NCBI RefSeq assembly: GCF_001940785.1
Contig: NZ_MSLS01000014.1
Coordinates: forward strand, 300 to 64,299
DNA length: 64,000 nt
DNA from: Bacillus sp. MRMR6
GTDB taxonomy: Bacteria; Bacillota; Bacilli; Bacillales; Cytobacillaceae
Direction: 5' to 3'
Shown piece by piece: positions 56,998 through 64,000 of the stretch. The stretch's first letter is position 1. Each line of letters opens with the position of its first letter. Both the position numbers and the translations under genes were made by a program. The notes beneath the pieces are model-generated. The model had not been told where the DNA came from. It was given only the letters and a program-made list of their open reading frames with translations, and ran no database searches.

Positions 56998-58302
56998 CTA
57001 AAAAATATATATTTCTTCATTGAAGAATTGTCGTAACGTTTCTTTTTTTCTAACTTCAGATATTCGATTATTTTCAATCGCAACAATACCCGGTTTTTCC
57101 TTGATAAAGGAAGGATTAAAAACGATTGTATATGCACCAACATTTTCAAATATAATGTAATCATTCGTTTTAGGAATCTTTTCATGAAAATTATAAGCTA
57201 AATAATCTTTTTCCAAACAAGTGTAGCCAACGATATGAAAATCCTCGTTATTCCCAAAATCAACACTATCTTGCCTAACAATTTTCATTGGAAGATTCTT
57301 TTTATGCATGGTTGGTTTGATATTATGTACACTGCCATCTACCAACACAAAGTTATGGTCTTTTATTGATTTTGTATCAATTACCTTAGCAACAAATTGA
57401 AATACATTCGCAACCATTGAAATACCTGGTTCTATAATTAAATTGGGTTTCGTTTTATAGTGGCCAAATTCGTTATTCATAACCGTGCACACTGCTTCAG
57501 CATATTCCTCAAATGTTGGAGTATTTTCGATAAGGATTTTAGGTACTTCCCCAAAGAACCCTCCGCCAATGTCTATATAATCTAAGTCTGTTAATGTGTA
57601 TTCCTTTGCCAGGTTACACAAAACTTGAGTTATTTTTTGAAAGGTTTCTACCTTTCTCATGCTAGTAGAAAAATGACCATGCAGCCCTGAAATTTGCACA
57701 TTTTTTATTCTACTTAACTTGTTCATTGCCGAATCAAAGTCTCCATTTTCCAAGCAAATACCGAACCTACTGACTTCGTGACCTTCAACGAGAGGACTTT
57801 CTCCATTTTCTGAGAGATCAAAATTCACTCTTAATCCTACTTTTACTTTTCGATTTGGATTATTTCGGGCATATTCTTCTACAAAATTTATCTCATATTG
57901 GGAATCAAGATTGATTTTACTTTCGTTTTCTAAAGCATAGTAAATATCCTCTTTATTCTTTAACGGACCATTAAAAATAACTTTTTTAGGGTCTACACCT
58001 ATCTTTATTGCCAAATCATACTCTAATCTAGAAACTACTTCTGCATGGGCTCCTAGATTTTTAAGTTGTTTACATACAAAGGGCACGTAATTGGTCTTAT
58101 ACGAATAACCGATAATAAATTGGTCATATCGACTTTGAAAAGCATACTCAATCTTTTTGTAGTTTTCTCTTAATTTATCTACATTCAATAAATAAAAAGA
58201 AGCCCCATACTTTTTCTCTAACTCTGTCAAAAATTTATGGCTAGATATTAGTTCATTCTCCATTCTAAAATTGGCCACATTCTCCAAATGATATTCCCCC
58301 AT
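56998..58302 (-). CDS. Fold-III PLP-dependent decarboxylase (LysA/BtrK-like)
   Basis: A 434-residue alanine-racemase-fold decarboxylase. The PLP lysine is in IIGYSYKTNYVPF, the phosphate-binding glycines are in DYIDIGGGFFGEVP, and the C-terminal Cys of the neighbouring subunit is in VGYTCLEKD. It belongs to the diaminopimelate/ornithine decarboxylase group. In this setting (ATP-grasp, ACP) it recalls BtrK, which decarboxylates glutamyl-ACP. The start is uncertain: TTG at 58287 has GGGGGA 8 nt upstream, while the ATG at 58302 has no clear site. Confidence 0.88.
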   Translation of the reverse strand: MGEYHLENVANFRMENELISSHKFLTELEKKYGASFYLLNVDKLRENYKKIEYAFQSRYDQFIIGYSYKTNYVPFVCKQLKNLGAHAEVVSRLEYDLAIKIGVDPKKVIFNGPLKNKEDIYYALENESKINLDSQYEINFVEEYARNNPNRKVKVGLRVNFDLSENGESPLVEGHEVSRFGICLENGDFDSAMNKLSRIKNVQISGLHGHFSTSMRKVETFQKITQVLCNLAKEYTLTDLDYIDIGGGFFGEVPKILIENTPTFEEYAEAVCTVMNNEFGHYKTKPNLIIEPGISMVANVFQFVAKVIDTKSIKDHNFVLVDGSVHNIKPTMHKKNLPMKIVRQDSVDFGNNEDFHIVGYTCLEKDYLAYNFHEKIPKTNDYIIFENVGAYTIVFNPSFIKEKPGIVAIENNRISEVRKKETLRQFFNEEIYIF

Positions 58303-58332
58303 TTAAACATCAAGTCATGCACAAACTAAAGT

Positions 58333-59262
58333 TCATGTTAAAATATGAACTTTTTCATCCTGGTTTGTACTGAACTTTGTTTTATTAGCAAAATAATCTA
58401 CTACTATATGATCAATATCTTCATCAAATTTTCTAGCGAAGAAATCCCCTGATTTCTCTATTAAAGGAATATCAAGATTGGTTAAGTATTGCGGTGAACT
58501 TTGTTCACTGAACTTTTCTCCCCACTTGAGAAACATAAAATTGTTATTTACTACGTCTATTTTATAGGGCGAATTCATAATTAGTGTGTGAAAAAACCAC
58601 TCATCCGGACACAATGTATTTTCAAAATATTTAAAGTACCATTCATTGTTATCTAGAAACTCTATCATGTATTCAGCAACCTCTAAAGGCACACTAAACC
58701 ATTGAGATCCGTTAAAGAATGAGTATTCTTTTGGCCAATAATTAGTGTTAGGAAAAATATTTAGTCCTCTACGATATAAGCTTTGTAGTACTCTCCTATA
58801 AATCCTATTAGGGTGGGGGGTTGTATACCGCTTACGTGTATTTTTGGGCCAATTAATATTCATTAGTCCTAGATTAAATCTGCTAACATCCCGTAAAGTC
58901 ATATATATATTTTTTTTATCACTTAATAAAAAATCTTTAAATCCATCCTTGATCAGTAAGTCTTGGCCGCTTCTTAAACAAACATAATCATATTTCTTAT
59001 TAGCAGCCAAAACCTCCCTTAGCAACATGGTAGTAGTTGTGACTTGGCTTATGTCACCCCATTCACAATTAATGCTGTCCTTCAGCACAGTCACAAATGG
59101 GCTTTTTATGATTTTTTTGCTCATACTTTCATAACTTCTTTTGTCAATATGAACAAAAACATCTGCATAACCATCAGAGATAAGCTGGTTAATAAACTTA
59201 TTCACTTGATTAGGATTTTTGTGGATTTGTAACATATAGGCCGTTCGTGGTATGGAAGCCAT
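58333..59262 (-). CDS. GT14-family (core-2/I-branching type) glycosyltransferase
   Basis: A 309-residue glycosyltransferase of the Branch/GT14 family, usually adding beta-1,6-GlcNAc or xylose. It has the N-terminal AYMLQIHKNPNQVNKFI, VFVHIDKRSYESM, CLRSGQDLLIK, FFNGSQWFSVPLEVAEYM and CPDEWFFHTLIMNSP with the catalytic Glu. No membrane helix. It is the first gene of the cassette, behind a strong promoter with palindromic boxes. The ATG at 59262 (AAGGGG 8 nt upstream) is preferred over 59268. Confidence 0.86.
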   Translation of the reverse strand: MASIPRTAYMLQIHKNPNQVNKFINQLISDGYADVFVHIDKRSYESMSKKIIKSPFVTVLKDSINCEWGDISQVTTTTMLLREVLAANKKYDYVCLRSGQDLLIKDGFKDFLLSDKKNIYMTLRDVSRFNLGLMNINWPKNTRKRYTTPHPNRIYRRVLQSLYRRGLNIFPNTNYWPKEYSFFNGSQWFSVPLEVAEYMIEFLDNNEWYFKYFENTLCPDEWFFHTLIMNSPYKIDVVNNNFMFLKWGEKFSEQSSPQYLTNLDIPLIEKSGDFFARKFDEDIDHIVVDYFANKTKFSTNQDEKVHILT

Positions 59263-59305
59263 ATTCATATCCCCTTAAAAAATAATCTTCTGGAAAAACC
59301 TATTT

Positions 59306-59319
59306 TTCTTTATAAAGAA
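59306..59319. promoter_or_regulatory. Palindromic box 1 (leader of the GT14 cassette)
   Basis: TTCTTTATAAAGAA, a perfect 14-bp palindrome between the promoter and the GT14 gene, similar to the box inside the promoter. Confidence 0.5.
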
Positions 59320-59371
59320 CATTAAAGCGAGAATTTTTTTATAATATTAAAAATTTAACTTATTTGAACTA

Positions 59372-59400
59372 ATTTTAGTTCTATATAAAGAACAAGTCAA
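59372..59400 (-). promoter_or_regulatory. Promoter of the GT14 cassette with embedded palindrome
   Basis: On the minus strand TTGACT (59395-59400), 17 nt, TAAAAT (59372-59377). The spacer is itself a near-perfect palindrome, GTTCTTTATATAGAAC (59378-59393). A third, half-matching TTCTTTATATAA is near 59410-59422. The two full boxes are centred about 73 bp apart. Confidence 0.75.
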
Positions 59401-59447
59401 CCGATATTTTTCTTTATATAACTATCAATTTCGCCATTTTACTAATT

Positions 59448-61238
59448 TTATCGTAATGCTTCCTTTTGCTTTTTTAATAGATTTCCAAGCACTCCACGTT
59501 TCTCTTTAGCTAGCAAACTATACTCTCCATGCTGAATAACCTCTCCTTGATCTAGCACTATTACACGATCTGCATTACGAATTGTCGATAGTCGGTGGGC
59601 AATCACGATTATTGTCATTTTTCCTTTTAACCTGTCAATAGCCTCCTGTATCTTTAATTCGTTTTCAGAATCCAATGCGCTAGTCGCCTCATCTAGAATC
59701 AGGATTGATGGATTCCGTAAAATAGCACGTGCAAGAACAATTCGCTGCCGTTCTCCACCAGAAAGCTTAATCCCTCTGTCCCCAATGATTGTATCCAATC
59801 CTTGTGGCAGCCTTCTTACAAACTCTCCTGCAGAAGAAAATTCAAGAGCCTCCCACATTTGTTCTTCTGTTGCAGTTTCATTAATCAGTAGAAGATTATC
59901 CTTAATGCTTGTATTAAAGAGGAAAGGATCTTGCGGCACATAACTAACAGCTCTTCTTAAGGATAAAAGTGTTTTACCTCTAAGCGGGGTTCCGTCTACC
60001 AACAGTTCTCCACTTTCTGGAGAATTAAGACCCATCAATAAATCAATTAATGTACTTTTACCAGCCCCAGAACGTCCTACGACAGCGGTAGTTTGGTTAA
60101 CAGGGAAATTAACATTAATATTCTTTAATGCATATTGAGGCTTGTTTTTATAATATCGAAAAGAAATATTGCTGCATTGTATTCCTTCTCTAATTTGTAA
60201 CGGTTCCGTCTTGTCTGTACACTCCAATTCTCTATCCGCATGACATTCTTTATGTAAAGCCATTACCGCCTTAAACGAAGGGAGAGTTGCAGCAATCTGC
60301 TCCATGGAGGATTGTATTCCCGAGACTCTTGGCCATAACCTTGAAAAAATAATTATGATTAACATCAATTCACCAGATTGTGCCTGATACAAATTTATTG
60401 CTACTAAAATAAAGAGAGCAATTAGAAGGGCTGAGGATGCTTTATAATAGAATTGAGATTTGGTCCTTAATTTTGTATATGCAACCTGTTCATCTCTCAT
60501 TTGCTGAGTTATATTTTGATACCATTCCATCCGGGATTCTTCCAAGGTATTGCTTTTTATATCCTTGATCCCGTTTATTTGATCGGTAATACCTGCAAGA
60601 TAACTCTTTCCTAGTTCAAAATTTGTATTGCCTAAGGCTAAAGAGCGCCGAAGAAATTTGCGGTTAAAGAAAATGAGAACTAATCCACTTAGTAGTACAA
60701 ATATTGTTATATTTGGTGAAAGAGCAAAGGCCAAAGCAATCTGTATGAAGGTAAAGATCAATGAGGTAATGAATTGTAAAAAAGAATGTGTTCCAGCACT
60801 TGCACGGGTTATTTCTGTTGTTAATAAATTTATTAAATCCGATTTTCTTTTCTTGATAAAGAAATCCCAGTTGGAATAAAGAATCAAACTGTAGGTATTT
60901 ATCCGTAAGTATCTGAAAAAGCCATGCTGGATCATAGCATTTCTGATCGTGATTTGACGTTGTAATACATTTTGGCCAATAACAATTAAAACATAAATGG
61001 CTAATATCATTGGTAACACCAAATTATTAGGAATAGTTTGTAATAGATTGAATGCCCCTACACTAAATACCTTTCCAATATCAATGTTTACGATTCCACT
61101 GATATTTATCATTGGAATCAACAATAAAATTCCAATACCTTCAAGTAAACTAATAAAGACCATTGCAATGAGATTCATATATAAAGTCTTTCCAGCAAAC
61201 ACGTGGATTTGCTTCAAGAAATAATTCACATGTTTCAT
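59448..61238 (-). CDS. Lasso peptide ABC exporter (LasD type)
   Basis: A 596-residue half-transporter. Six membrane helices (about 1-310) are followed by an ATPase domain with Walker A VVGRSGAGKST, Q-loop YVPQDPFLF, signature LSGGERQR and Walker B ILILDEATSALDSE. It is the last gene of the lasso cluster and would export the mature peptide and confer self-immunity. The ATG at 61238 follows GGGGGAAA; the frame extends upstream to 61346 without a start signal. Confidence 0.92.
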   Translation of the reverse strand: MKHVNYFLKQIHVFAGKTLYMNLIAMVFISLLEGIGILLLIPMINISGIVNIDIGKVFSVGAFNLLQTIPNNLVLPMILAIYVLIVIGQNVLQRQITIRNAMIQHGFFRYLRINTYSLILYSNWDFFIKKRKSDLINLLTTEITRASAGTHSFLQFITSLIFTFIQIALAFALSPNITIFVLLSGLVLIFFNRKFLRRSLALGNTNFELGKSYLAGITDQINGIKDIKSNTLEESRMEWYQNITQQMRDEQVAYTKLRTKSQFYYKASSALLIALFILVAINLYQAQSGELMLIIIIFSRLWPRVSGIQSSMEQIAATLPSFKAVMALHKECHADRELECTDKTEPLQIREGIQCSNISFRYYKNKPQYALKNINVNFPVNQTTAVVGRSGAGKSTLIDLLMGLNSPESGELLVDGTPLRGKTLLSLRRAVSYVPQDPFLFNTSIKDNLLLINETATEEQMWEALEFSSAGEFVRRLPQGLDTIIGDRGIKLSGGERQRIVLARAILRNPSILILDEATSALDSENELKIQEAIDRLKGKMTIIVIAHRLSTIRNADRVIVLDQGEVIQHGEYSLLAKEKRGVLGNLLKKQKEALR

Positions 61239-61299
61239 CGTTTCCCCCTGAGGAAAATGTGGCGTAGATGATAATTTATACTGGGCCAAAGAAAAAGTA

Positions 61300-61782
61300 T
61301 TATCTATTTTCACTCGGAAATTTCGCTTGCGGTACTTTATTGGCAAATTTTCCGACTACTGTGAATTTCTCCATTCCTTCAGCTCCTGAAACATAATAAG
61401 ATCCACTGCGAAGCCATGCGTGTGCAATCATTTTTCCTGTTTCATCTTTTCCAGTACCTAAATAAAGAGTACTCTCGATATTTCTCCTTTTGAGCATTTT
61501 CATACCAGCTATTGCTCTTACAAGACACTGACTTTCCCAAACGGTATAACGGCTCATTGTATGAATAGCCCAAGAAATGTTGCGTAAGGTCTCCTTAGTA
61601 TGGTCATTTAGCTCAAAAGAGGTCTCTTCCATATGATTGCCAAGTGATGGAGCAATTTTTTTAAAGGGCATCAATTTTAATAGTCGAGCCCACCCCAATA
61701 AAATAAAAGCTTCGAGTAACTGTTTTTTTCTATTGGAACCGAGAGATAAATATATTTTGAGTTTTCGTAAAGCTGTAGTCAT
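61300..61782 (-). CDS. Lasso peptide leader protease B2 (transglutaminase-like)
   Basis: A 160-residue papain/transglutaminase-like protease that removes the leader. Catalytic Cys86 is in WESQCLVRAIAG and His121 is in IAHAWLRSG. In many B2 proteins the latter motif continues as GD; here it reads SGSYYVSG, so the third catalytic residue is not obvious. The gene ends 61 nt before the transporter and starts 11 nt after B1. ATG 61782 follows GGGGAG; a GTG one codon earlier is the alternative. Confidence 0.9.
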   Translation of the reverse strand: MTTALRKLKIYLSLGSNRKKQLLEAFILLGWARLLKLMPFKKIAPSLGNHMEETSFELNDHTKETLRNISWAIHTMSRYTVWESQCLVRAIAGMKMLKRRNIESTLYLGTGKDETGKMIAHAWLRSGSYYVSGAEGMEKFTVVGKFANKVPQAKFPSENR

Positions 61783-61793
61783 CACTTCTCCCC

Positions 61794-62084
61794 TTATCGC
61801 TTTTCAATTAATCCTTCCTCTAAGAGATGCTCTACAAACATTAACACCTGCTGCTGACAATCCATTTCCTCCACCTGGTAAACAGCAATTAAGGCTTTCA
61901 CTACATCAGAAATTTTTATTGGTGACTCAAGTAATCCCCAAATATCACCACCAATTTCACCTAAGTTGTAGTACTTACCATTTTTAACGCTTAACATTAC
62001 CTTTTCTCCGCCCATATCGCTGACAATGTTCCCTTTCCCTTGTACAACAAGATCTGTTAGTGAAATATTTGTTTTTATTGTCAT
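61794..62084 (-). CDS. Lasso peptide RRE protein B1 (PqqD-like)
   Basis: A 96-residue PqqD-like RiPP recognition element. It has the typical start TIKTNISLTD, VLSVKNGKYYNLGEIGGDIWGLLE and a helical end. It binds the leader peptide and delivers it to B2 and the cyclase. It lies between the kinase (11 nt) and B2 (11 nt). Confidence 0.9.
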   Translation of the reverse strand: MTIKTNISLTDLVVQGKGNIVSDMGGEKVMLSVKNGKYYNLGEIGGDIWGLLESPIKISDVVKALIAVYQVEEMDCQQQVLMFVEHLLEEGLIEKR

Positions 62085-62095
62085 TCTTAATCCCC

Positions 62096-63013
62096 CTAAT
62101 TTAAAGTCGATAATATAATTGAAGCCAGTTCATTTGCAGTAAAACGTGCAGTCGGACGTCGTAATTGATAAAAGTCCAATTTATCTACTAAACCTGCGGT
62201 AAAGGAAAAATGCCATTCCGTCCTTCCAGACGGTCCCAGTATAAAATTACGATATGTGTGATAAAACAAGGTATGCAGCCTTTCAAGACCTTTTACTTGG
62301 TGCATTTCAATATTCAAAGTTTCCGTTTTTACTAGTTCAAACACTCCTGCCAGTGGTATAGGTTTATTGACAAATTGAGAAGAAACAGGAACAGCAAACT
62401 TCGTCTCCCGGTCAACAATGGGACGTAATTCTTTCGTTGAAATACCAAATTCCAATAAGCTTTCCTGCCATAGTTTTTGTTGTGGATAGGCAGGTGTTAC
62501 TACCGGTAAGCCTCCGTCAGCTAACGAAACAGGGATAATATCATCACTAAGAAGTTGATAACCTTTCAACAAAAACGACGAGGCAAGTGTTGATTTTCCT
62601 GCTCCCGAATCACCAACGATCGCATAGGCTTTACCATTGATTTCGATCGCACTTCCATGAAGCGGGAGTATTTTTCGCTGAATTAAAAGAGCCCCCATAC
62701 ATGAACCTAGTAAATAGAGGCGTACTTGGTCTTCACTGGCTCCATCAGCAGGGGAATATTTAACTGTCATACCGTTTTCAATAGAGTAAACTGCTACATT
62801 TGGGATATGAAACATGGTTTGGTTTTCTTTAATAACAAAAAACCTGTTAGACTTTGCAAACTCGTTCCATATCTCTGTTAATTCACCCTTTTCAAAAACT
62901 ATATCGTATGATTCTTCCTGACAGGTGGACTCAGGCAATTCTGGTAATGCAATATCGCTGGATACCCGAAAACCAAACCCTATGTATAAAACCTTTTGGA
63001 CTGTATTAGGCAT
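62096..63013 (-). CDS. HPr kinase-like protein of the lasso cluster (PadeK-like)
   Basis: A 305-residue HPr-kinase-fold protein. PLHGSAIEINGKAYAIVGDSGAGKST holds the His119 region and the P-loop (134-142). In paeninodin-type clusters the homologous kinase phosphorylates the C-terminal serine of the precursor; the precursor here also ends in Ser. GGAGG precedes the ATG. It follows the precursor gene after an 79-nt gap with a hairpin. Confidence 0.9.
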   Translation of the reverse strand: MPNTVQKVLYIGFGFRVSSDIALPELPESTCQEESYDIVFEKGELTEIWNEFAKSNRFFVIKENQTMFHIPNVAVYSIENGMTVKYSPADGASEDQVRLYLLGSCMGALLIQRKILPLHGSAIEINGKAYAIVGDSGAGKSTLASSFLLKGYQLLSDDIIPVSLADGGLPVVTPAYPQQKLWQESLLEFGISTKELRPIVDRETKFAVPVSSQFVNKPIPLAGVFELVKTETLNIEMHQVKGLERLHTLFYHTYRNFILGPSGRTEWHFSFTAGLVDKLDFYQLRRPTARFTANELASIILSTLN

Positions 63014-63038
63014 ATATCCTCCTGCTTGTTAGAATTAT

Positions 63039-63070
63039 AGCCCTCAATCTTATATGTAAGGACGAGGGCT
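63039..63070 (-). terminator. Attenuator-like hairpin after the precursor gene
   Basis: AGCCCTC / GAGGGCT with an 18-nt loop, starting 22 nt after the precursor stop, then TATAATTCT. It is weak as a terminator; it could favour precursor mRNA over the downstream genes. Confidence 0.5.
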
Positions 63071-63092
63071 CTTTTCAGTAAGCGTATGATTT

Positions 63093-63248
63093 CTAGCTAT
63101 CTAAACAACTTGCATTCGATCTACCGGTGTGCGTTTCATCCAAACCATCAGAAACATCAAAACAATCAGCATTTGCATTTCCTGGACCATTCATCGTCAT
63201 ACTAATATCTAGTACTTCTAATATAGGAACTTTCCATTCTTTCTTCAA
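63093..63248 (-). CDS. Lasso peptide precursor (paeninodin-like)
   Basis: A 51-residue precursor starting with TTG at 63248, with GGAGG 7 nt upstream. Leader 1-19: Trp5 and Pro8 form the WxxP recognition motif, followed by LEVLDI, with the key Thr at position -2 (Thr18, Met19). The predicted core of 32 residues starts NGPGNANAD, so the amine of Asn1 would be joined to Asp9 in a nine-residue ring, in register with paeninodin. The tail has Cys10 and Cys29, which could form a disulfide, and ends LDS with the C-terminal Ser that paeninodin-type kinases phosphorylate. The tail (23 residues) is long. It lies between the cyclase and kinase genes. Confidence 0.88.
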   Translation of the reverse strand: MKKEWKVPILEVLDISMTMNGPGNANADCFDVSDGLDETHTGRSNASCLDS

Positions 63249-63262
63249 AACCTCACCTCCTT

Positions 63263-64000
63263 TTATACGCTTTTTATAAAGCGATACACAATAAGGCTCC
63301 TCGTTAATAATCTGAATTCATTTGAAAAAACATACTCTGGCCGCGGATTTCCTTCTAGCTTGGATACTGCCTGTTTAATCAGTTCAACATTCACCAATTC
63401 GGAAAACAACGAGTCTTTATAAATAGCTTTAACTTCATCAATAAAGGTATTCCAGTATGGGGCCATTCGATGAATCACATCTGCACCTTGGATACCCCTC
63501 GTTCTAAAGTTACGTCTAACTTTTTCAGGAAGATAATTTGCAGTTGCCCTGCGTATTAATGAGCGGTCCATACCATCTAGGACATATTGTTCATCAGGTA
63601 TAGATAAACAAAAGCGTATAACCCGTAAATCATTCGTAGGATCCCTATCCCAAATTCCATAACGCAGCGATAATTTTGTCGTGGCCGTCCCGCTTTTATT
63701 CCAATAGTAGGGCAGTTCATAATGACTGTTTCTATATTTGTTTAGATTCTTTGCATGAATGTTTCCATTTGAAAGGTACATACCTTGGTCTCGAAGTTTC
63801 TGATATACCTTTGTCTTTTCAGCAAATAACGGATTGATTAGCATTGAGGATTGTTCACCCGTTTGAGTTTTTTGTGTACTGGAGGTAAAAGATGTATATG
63901 TTTTTCTCATTACCATGGGAAGAATTGCAGATTTACCAGTTTGAAAATTCATACAATATTGATTTAACTCATTAAAAAGACGTTTCCATCTTAAGCTTTT
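63263..64000 (-). CDS. Lasso cyclase (asparagine synthetase-like, partial)
   Basis: The C-terminal part of an asparagine-synthetase-like protein; the frame is open to the right edge, so the gene starts outside the window. DPTNDLRVIRFCLSIPDEQYV and RSLIRRATANYLPEKVRRN are typical of lasso cyclases (McjC/PadeC type), which adenylate the ring Asp/Glu and form the macrolactam. The stop is 14 nt before the precursor start, with the ribosome binding site of the precursor between them. Confidence 0.9.
   Translation of the reverse strand, partial: KSLRWKRLFNELNQYCMNFQTGKSAILPMVMRKTYTSFTSSTQKTQTGEQSSMLINPLFAEKTKVYQKLRDQGMYLSNGNIHAKNLNKYRNSHYELPYYWNKSGTATTKLSLRYGIWDRDPTNDLRVIRFCLSIPDEQYVLDGMDRSLIRRATANYLPEKVRRNFRTRGIQGADVIHRMAPYWNTFIDEVKAIYKDSLFSELVNVELIKQAVSKLEGNPRPEYVFSNEFRLLTRSLIVYRFIKSV

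Noticed and set aside
61637-61987. 116-residue frame opposite the lasso B1/B2 genes
   Set aside because: It spans two genes on the other strand with clear functions; composition is that of a shadow frame.

Overview
The window comes from a low-GC Gram-positive bacterium of the Bacillaceae, plausibly Bacillus or Neobacillus. The genus is an inference. The supporting evidence is a Bacillus-type 16S rRNA 5' end and leader, a T-box in front of serA, a YjcZ-type sporulation peptide, a SleB/CwlJ-type hydrolase, BdbC/BdbD, a Bacillus-style AraR regulon, strong GGAGG ribosome binding sites and many TTG/GTG starts. There is no phage or insertion sequence. The window is chromosomal, with housekeeping genes on the left and accessory metabolism on the right.

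Layout. 1-1500: start of an rRNA operon running out to the left, an MgtC/SapB protein and a tRNA-Ala. 1.6-7.1 kb: a DEAD-box helicase, then a compact sulfur-handling module (short MetE-like protein, TusA-OsmC fusion, DsrE, TusA) divergent from a LysR regulator. 7.2-12.2 kb: acetate-type Na+/solute symporter operon with DUF4212, DUF294 and a DEDDh exonuclease, preceded by a CcpA site. 12.4-16.1 kb: an SDR dehydrogenase, a small zinc-ribbon protein and a GGDEF-EAL protein. 16.1-20.7 kb: threonine/serine genes hom, a deleted thrC, thrB, and serA behind a T-box and a GC-rich repeat. 20.7-26.6 kb: a 52-bp tandem array, a HAD protein, a cell-wall hydrolase, Dps, glutaredoxin, a lipoprotein, a YjcZ peptide and bdbDC.

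26.7-51.1 kb is a large L-arabinose/arabinan locus. It holds the AraNPQ importer, AraR, araA, araD, araM, transketolase, two GH51 arabinofuranosidases, four GH43 enzymes, GH127 and GH27. Extracellular arabinan would be cut by the membrane-anchored GH43. Oligosaccharides would enter through AraNPQ and be trimmed inside by AbnB, the GH43 pair, AbfA/AbfB and the beta-arabinosidases. AraA, AraD and transketolase then feed the pentose phosphate pathway. No araB (L-ribulokinase) is visible. AraR operators and CcpA sites lie at the expected promoters.

51-55 kb: miscellaneous enzymes. 55.0-59.3 kb: a five-gene cassette (GT14 glycosyltransferase, PLP decarboxylase, ATP-grasp ligase, acyl carrier protein, NeuD-type acyltransferase) whose logic resembles the BtrJ/BtrI/BtrK aminoacyl-ACP route of butirosin. 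59.4-64.0 kb: a paeninodin-type lasso peptide cluster (C, A, K, B1, B2, D). Its 51-residue precursor starts with TTG and is easily missed. It has a predicted nine-residue ring, two core cysteines and a C-terminal serine that the cluster kinase could phosphorylate. The lasso cluster and the neighbouring aminoacyl-ACP cassette are the strongest candidates for undescribed biology.
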